From: Parietaria judaica
Lineage: Eukaryota > Streptophyta > Magnoliopsida > Rosales > Urticaceae
Assembly: GCA_954871525.1 (NCBI GenBank)
Contig: OX940864.1
Location: 30,545,001 to 30,609,000 of the forward strand
Length of the DNA stretch: 64,000 nucleotides
Direction: 5' to 3'
Part shown: one piece after another, positions 59,431-64,000 of the stretch
Layout of the letters: every line of letters starts with the position of its first letter
Position numbering within the stretch: position 1 is the stretch's first letter
The notes under the pieces: generated by a model
Told to the model about the DNA's origin: nothing
What the model saw: the letters and a program-made list of their open reading frames with translations, nothing else
Database searches by the model: none
Translations under genes and position numbers: made by a program

Positions 59431-61070
59431 TGATGTAGAGCGGAATATGAAGAACACAAAGAACACGTCTTTGCGAGATAAAACTCGACTTCACAAGCTA
59501 TAGCTCGATTTTCATTTCATCATCAACTAATCTTCTTCTCCACTTCCAATTACATTATATAGAAAATATAAAAAACCCTTAAACCTAACCTCCTATAATA
59601 ATACCACGATAAATATTATTAATGACTAAATCCTAGTCATAAAATAAATGAAAAGTAAATCACGATTGATACTATCATCAATCAAACAAAATTAAAGGCA
59701 TGAATTGTTCAAAGAAATAATGAGCAATAAATAATATAAATAAAAATAATTAAAAAAAGGAAATTATAGATATGGAAGGATCGTTGGGCTTGAATTTGCT
59801 TGCTCCATGCATGATGCAATATGTCTGCATCATTCTCCTTGTGTCGGAGAAAATTCGTCCTCGAATTTGCATGTGTCGGGACTCCGCCGCCATCACCGCG
59901 CTTGTGTTGGCGCCAAAGCCGCCGCCGTAAAAAGACCTCCTCGGATATGTAGTTGCACCAATATCTCCGAATTATGTCTTCAAGCTTACTTTTTCGTTTA
60001 CCATGATCATGCACGTACATAGGTTGTCGTTGAGCGGGAATTTTAATCCGTTGTTTCCACGTTGTGCTCAACTTGATTTTCGCAGCCTCGCTCGCGGTCA
60101 TCACGACTGTCACTACAATGGAATCGCTCAGTGCAGCCACTTCGGTGGCCATGCTCGAAACCAAAACTATCTCATCATCCTTCTCGGCGCACATGTTGTT
60201 GTTGTATACGACCTCGCCATACACGGTTTTGGTGTACTCCGCCTCGTCGTACACAGGCTCGTCGTACTCATCGTACACGGGTTCGTCATACTCCGTCTCG
60301 TCGTAAATCGACTCGTCGTACACGGCCTCGTTGTGCTCCGCCTCATCGTACGTCGTTTCGTCGTACTCCGGGATAGTCACCTGGAATGCCGCCACCCATC
60401 GCGCATCTTCTGGGACCGCCTCACGTCGACGCATCGCGTGACCGTAGCCGCCAAAATTATGCCCGAACAAGGTTGCTCGATCCTCGGTGTCGGACTCGTC
60501 TTGGCGTCGTTGCTCCGTTTGATTCTGCATCATTGCAGCCATCTGACGGATCAGCAATTCCACCTGAGCACGAAATCCGTCGACCTCTTCTCGTCTCACC
60601 ATATCCTCCACGAAAGCGTCGCGAACGGCTCGCTTCTTCGGTGCCCGTGCACAGAAACGAGTGGCTCTGATACCAACTGATGTAGAGCGGAATATGAAGA
60701 ACACGTCTTTGCGAGATAAAACTCGACTTCACAAGCTATAGCTCGATTTTCATTTCATCATCAACTAATCTTCTTCTCCTCTTCCAATTACATTATATAG
60801 AAAATATAAAAAACCCTTAAACCTAACCTCCTATAATAATACCACGATAAATATTATTAATGACTAAATCCTAGTCATAAAATAAATGAAAAGTAAATCA
60901 CGATTGATACTATCATCAATCAAACAAAATTAAAGGCATGAATTGTTCAAAGAAATAATGAGCAATAAATAATATAAATAAAAATAATTAAAAAAAGGAA
61001 ATTATGGATATAGAAGGATCGTTGGGCTTGAATTTGCTTGCTCCATGCATGATGCAATATGTCTGCATCA
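59431..61070 (-). mobile_element. 1.6-kb internally deleted LTR retrotransposon
   Basis: LTRs 59,431-59,832 (402 bp) and 60,678-61,070 (393 bp) start TGATG and end GCATCA. They are flanked by the duplication GTTTC (59,426-59,430 and 61,071-61,075). The left LTR has a 9-bp duplicated AAGAACACA-like word, and otherwise there are about three changes. Next to the right LTR the minus strand reads TGGTATCAGAGCCA, an initiator-tRNA-Met primer site (60,662-60,675), so transcription runs leftward. The interior holds one ORF and no pol domains. Confidence 0.92.
59833..60677 (-). CDS. Gag-like/chimeric ORF of the deleted LTR element
   Basis: An open frame of 331 codons runs through the interior and into both LTRs (59,709-60,704). 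It starts near the primer site (ATRFCARAPKKRAVRDAF), has FRAQVELLIRQMAAMMQNQ, which looks like the N-terminus of a Ty3-type gag, then a Tyr-Asp-Glu-rich tract (YDESIYDETEYDEPVYDE) and a basic end (KRKSKLEDIIRRYW). The last part (GVPTHANSRTNFL) resembles the pol C-terminus/polypurine region read in frame, as expected if gag-pol was deleted between them. A translated product is uncertain. Confidence 0.6.
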
Positions 61071-61246
61071 GTTTCCCTATTCATGTAAGATTTATTCGCC
61101 TTTTTAATAAATAGTGTCTGATAGTGATGTGGGTACATCTGGCGAGAGCTTACTTTGTGCAACTATTAAGCAATCAGTGGAGGATGTATGGATAATGTCA
61201 CAATAAACGACGTATGTCATTGATCTTTGAGTTGAAATTTTTGCAG

Positions 61247-62856
61247 GGTCAATGTGCGGTACCAAGATTGACTATCCCTGGTCATTCTATAGATCCGCCT
61301 TGTGGGAGAGTTTCCTTACAAAGTGGAAAACAAACTCCCACATTTGAAACACCTAGCAGCGGCTGCAAAAGACGCAGTTGTTGAAAACGGCTCTATACCC
61401 GGTTCTAGAGCTAGACTGTGGCGCAGAATTCGAGAATTTAACACATGTGTACCAGTACCGTACAACGGTGTACCACATAGCATCGAAGTGCCTGAAGTAA
61501 CTCTGATGGCCTTAATCACAATGCTGCCATCGGCACCGAATCCCCTCCTCTGCCACCGCCTTCCCCCAAAGCCGCCGCCACGGTGATGGGCTTCGTATTG
61601 TGTTTACGTAGATTGCTGATTTCCAAAAGTGCCTTGTCACACGTGATGTCTTTTCCCGCAGCTGTTGGGAGAATCATGGGCTTGCTCCGAAACGGAAACG
61701 AGGGTGTTGCTTGCGTTTGTTATCGGCGGTGGGCCCAGTGGGTCCAATGGGCCTGGAGACTTATTGACCGATTCGAAAGGAGAGCAACACGCGACCGTCA
61801 TGCACACAAAATCTGTATTGTTCTCCGATCACGGTTACATCATCATCCTCGTCAACATTTTGAAACCCATGTCGGTCTCACCTTTGCTTTCAATGTCGGT
61901 GATTGAGGTTCTTGAGGCGATGATATGCGACCCACACGGCGAAACGACGCAGTACACCGTTTTTGTGGAGCTTTTACGCCAGGTGGCAGGTCTGAAGCGG
62001 CGTCTGTTTGCGTTGTTTGGGCACCCCGCCGAAAGCGTACGGGAAACAGTGGCTGTGATTATGCGTACAATTGCCGAAGAAGACGCGATTGCTGCAGTCC
62101 ATGCGTGATGCTGCGTTGAGAGACGGCGCTTTTCTTGGACATTTGTTGCATGCATTTCTTTTTTTTCTGCCAGCTGGCGAGCGGTGAGAGGTAAGTAGAC
62201 AACTCGTTGCTCTTTGTATCAGCCAGCTTTAGATTTGTTGTCTAGGGTTCTTCCTCCTGGGCTCGTTGCGTACCTTCACACTCGTTCCGATGGAGTTTCT
62301 TCAGAAGAAGGTACACAAGACGGGTATTTGACTAATAGAAGACACATGCGCTTGCTCCGTCAAAGGAAAGGCCGTCCGGGGAGAGGGGTAACTTCTCAAG
62401 ACCATTCTTCTTCGCCTTGTGGAAGTACTTACGAGGTCGGTGACTTAGCAAAGCAGACGAACACTGCTTTTAATGCTACATATAGCTACCAAAACTCAGC
62501 TTTAAATGACAATGTGAGTGTAGATGTATCCCCAAAAGTGGTATTAGCAAATGACCAGCCTGTTATAGAACATGACTCAGCTGAGCTAAACCCTTCCATT
62601 GCAACGGATTCTGATGCCAACGTTGGCGGGTTTTCAAAACACGGGACTTCCGGCTCCAGCTCAGGTCGTTGTGGAGAATACACCAGTGGGTTCCAGAAGG
62701 CTGCTTGGCAATTGGGCCGAATTCTGGCGGGCTTTTAGCCGTGATCACAACCGTGCTGATCTGATTTGGAACGAGCGGACAAGGCAAGAATTGAGAGAGG
62801 CTCTTCAGGCCGAGGTTCATAAGCTAGACATTGAGAAGGAGCGAACTGAAGACATC
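61247..62856 (+). pseudogene. GRV2: GRV2/RME-8-type DnaJ protein fragment
   Basis: The sequence after the 'tttttgcag' acceptor reads CAVPRLTIPGHSIDPPCGRV, LPHLKHLAAAAKDAV, SRARLWRRIREFNTCVPVPY, LLSMSVIEVLEAMICDPHGE, VFVELLRQVAGLKRRLFALF, PPGLVAYLHTR and FWRAFSRDHNRADLIWNERT to VHKLDIEKERTEDI. This is one continuous part of the very large GRV2 (KATAMARI2) endosomal DnaJ protein that acts in vacuolar sorting. The match breaks frame near 61,320-61,335, near 61,700-61,720, at a CGA-to-TGA stop near 62,188, near 62,215 and near 62,610. Sequence similarity ends after TEDI. The J domain and the rest (over 2,000 residues) are not here. Clearly dead. Confidence 0.9.
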
Positions 62857-63340
62857 ATCTCTTTCATTATACTCTCCGCCAGTAAACATTTGGTGCATTC
62901 TTATTCTGTATTCTTCATAGATTTTTTTTCTTTTACATAAATATTTGGTTTATTCAACTCGTCTTTGCATATAGCTGTCACTTCCGGACCACATAATTTT
63001 GCTCGCGTTCCAACTTTACTGTTTCTTATTTAGCTGTCATTTTCTTATTTAGTTCAATGTTACACATTTATTTAGCAAAAGAGAACCAAAATCCAAGGGT
63101 ATCATTCATGACATAAAAAATCTAAATAAAAGAAAAACCTAAAAACCCTAAACAATGGAGAACATAATAGTTTCATAAAATAAAAAAATCAAGTTTTTTT
63201 CAACTCAGCCTAATCGTAGCAAAGATAGTCGCCGTTGTTGGCTGCTTAATTCATGTCTAAGAGTATATCCTGAAGCCGCAAAAGAAAACAAATGGAGATA
63301 TCATGATCAGTTTTAATTTTCATGTGGCAACAATTTTATA
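62857..63340. other. Intergenic, no gene seen
   Basis: AT-rich, no recognisable coding sequence or RNA. Confidence 0.5.
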
Positions 63341-63974
63341 CAGTAGAACCTCTTTAAATTAATACTCGATAAATTAATAGTCGTAATTAAATAATATTTT
63401 TGTCCAGGCCTAACTAGTTAAATTAATAATTCGCTAAATTTATAAGATAATAATTTTTTTTAGTACGTATATAAGACCCAAGTGATATATAAATCAATAT
63501 AAAAAATTACATAATTAATTATAAAATCACTATAAATAAAATAAAATATAAATAACTATAAAATCACATTAAATAAAAAGATAAAATTACATCACTAATT
63601 ATGTAGTTTCTTGAAATATGATTCTATTGTAATTGTTACAACTTTAATTATCACTACTCTAAGAAGTTATTGGTATCCTCTTTAATATCATTAGGCTCTT
63701 TAATATTTCTGACATTAGTACTATGATAAAATCTTTTTAAATCATAATAGCCTCTCTTGATATTCTTAATTAATATTGATAATTTAATATTCTCGATATA
63801 ATAAATTAAAATATTTTTTTGTTAATAAAGATGTTTATATACTTATAGCTGACTACTATTTTTTTCTTCGTTAATATATAAAGTAATAAATTAGTAATTT
63901 ATATATTAATTAATAATTCGATAAGATAATATTTTTTGCCGGTCCCAACGGTATTAATTTATAGAGGTTCTACT
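63341..63974. mobile_element. Emigrant-like (pogo/mariner-type) MITE
   Basis: Terminal inverted repeats CAGTAGAACCTCTTTAAATT and its complement AATTTATAGAGGTTCTACTG (one to two mismatches) enclose 634 bp of AT-rich DNA. TA occurs on both sides (63,339-63,340 and 63,975-63,976). The TIR sequence resembles the Emigrant family. No transposase is encoded. Confidence 0.8.
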
Positions 63975-64000
63975 GTATATATAACAAACTAACCTTCAAA

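Noticed and set aside
60003..60680. 225-codon plus-strand ORF (His/Val/Leu-rich)
   Set aside because: Antisense of the LTR-element ORF. The VVHRLVV-type repeats mirror the YDE tract on the other strand.

Overview
The window is nuclear DNA of a flowering plant, most likely a eudicot. This rests on short exons with GT-AG introns, AT-rich intergenic DNA, plant-type Copia, CACTA and LTR elements with initiator-tRNA-Met primer sites, and plant gene families (F-box/FBA, DUF1985, nucleolar GTPase 2, GRV2). I cannot name the species. I see no tRNA, rRNA or CRISPR.

Layout. 0-3 kb: a Copia integrase fragment, a remnant of a WD-repeat unit and a small unidentified gene with a frameshift. 3-9.5 kb: an accessory block with a broken DUF1985 gene, a broken F-box gene, a 372-bp tandem repeat array and an apparently intact four-exon gene for a tandem BRCT protein of BRCA1/BARD1 type. 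Short ACCGCTA/ACCGCTAT motifs recur through this block. 9.5-12 kb is AT-rich and gene-poor. 12-24 kb and 41-42.3 kb: six copies of a ~2.3-kb unit on the minus strand. Each derives from the WD40 half of a WDR43/UTP5-like ribosome-biogenesis gene, and all are broken.

24.06-40.99 kb is a nested insertion. A Copia element with 131-bp LTRs and decayed gag-pol sits in the sixth WDR copy. An 11.2-kb CACTA element (29,636-40,850, 3-bp target duplication) sits in the Copia element, exactly in the pol stop codon. The CACTA element carries an open six-exon, 880-codon gene joining a Ptta/En/Spm transposase_24-type region to a C-terminal Ulp1-like cysteine protease. It also carries a second, frameshifted gene of the 'putative plant transposon protein' family, dense GCCGCGGC-type subterminal repeats and two ~1.07-kb internal tandem repeats. 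No DDE transposase (TNPD/TNP2) is visible.

43-64 kb holds ordinary genes and their remains. These are a nucleolar GTPase 2 gene (minus, 11 exons, one apparent 1-nt frameshift), a 5'-truncated LRRC40-like LRR gene split by a 4.4-kb LTR element, an intact four-exon TFIIIC subunit 6 (tau55-like) gene, and a GRV2/RME-8-type DnaJ gene fragment with several frameshifts. Between them lie a solo LTR, a 1.6-kb internally deleted LTR element and two MITE-like elements. The genes do not form a shared pathway. The main story is gene-fragment amplification and serial transposon nesting.
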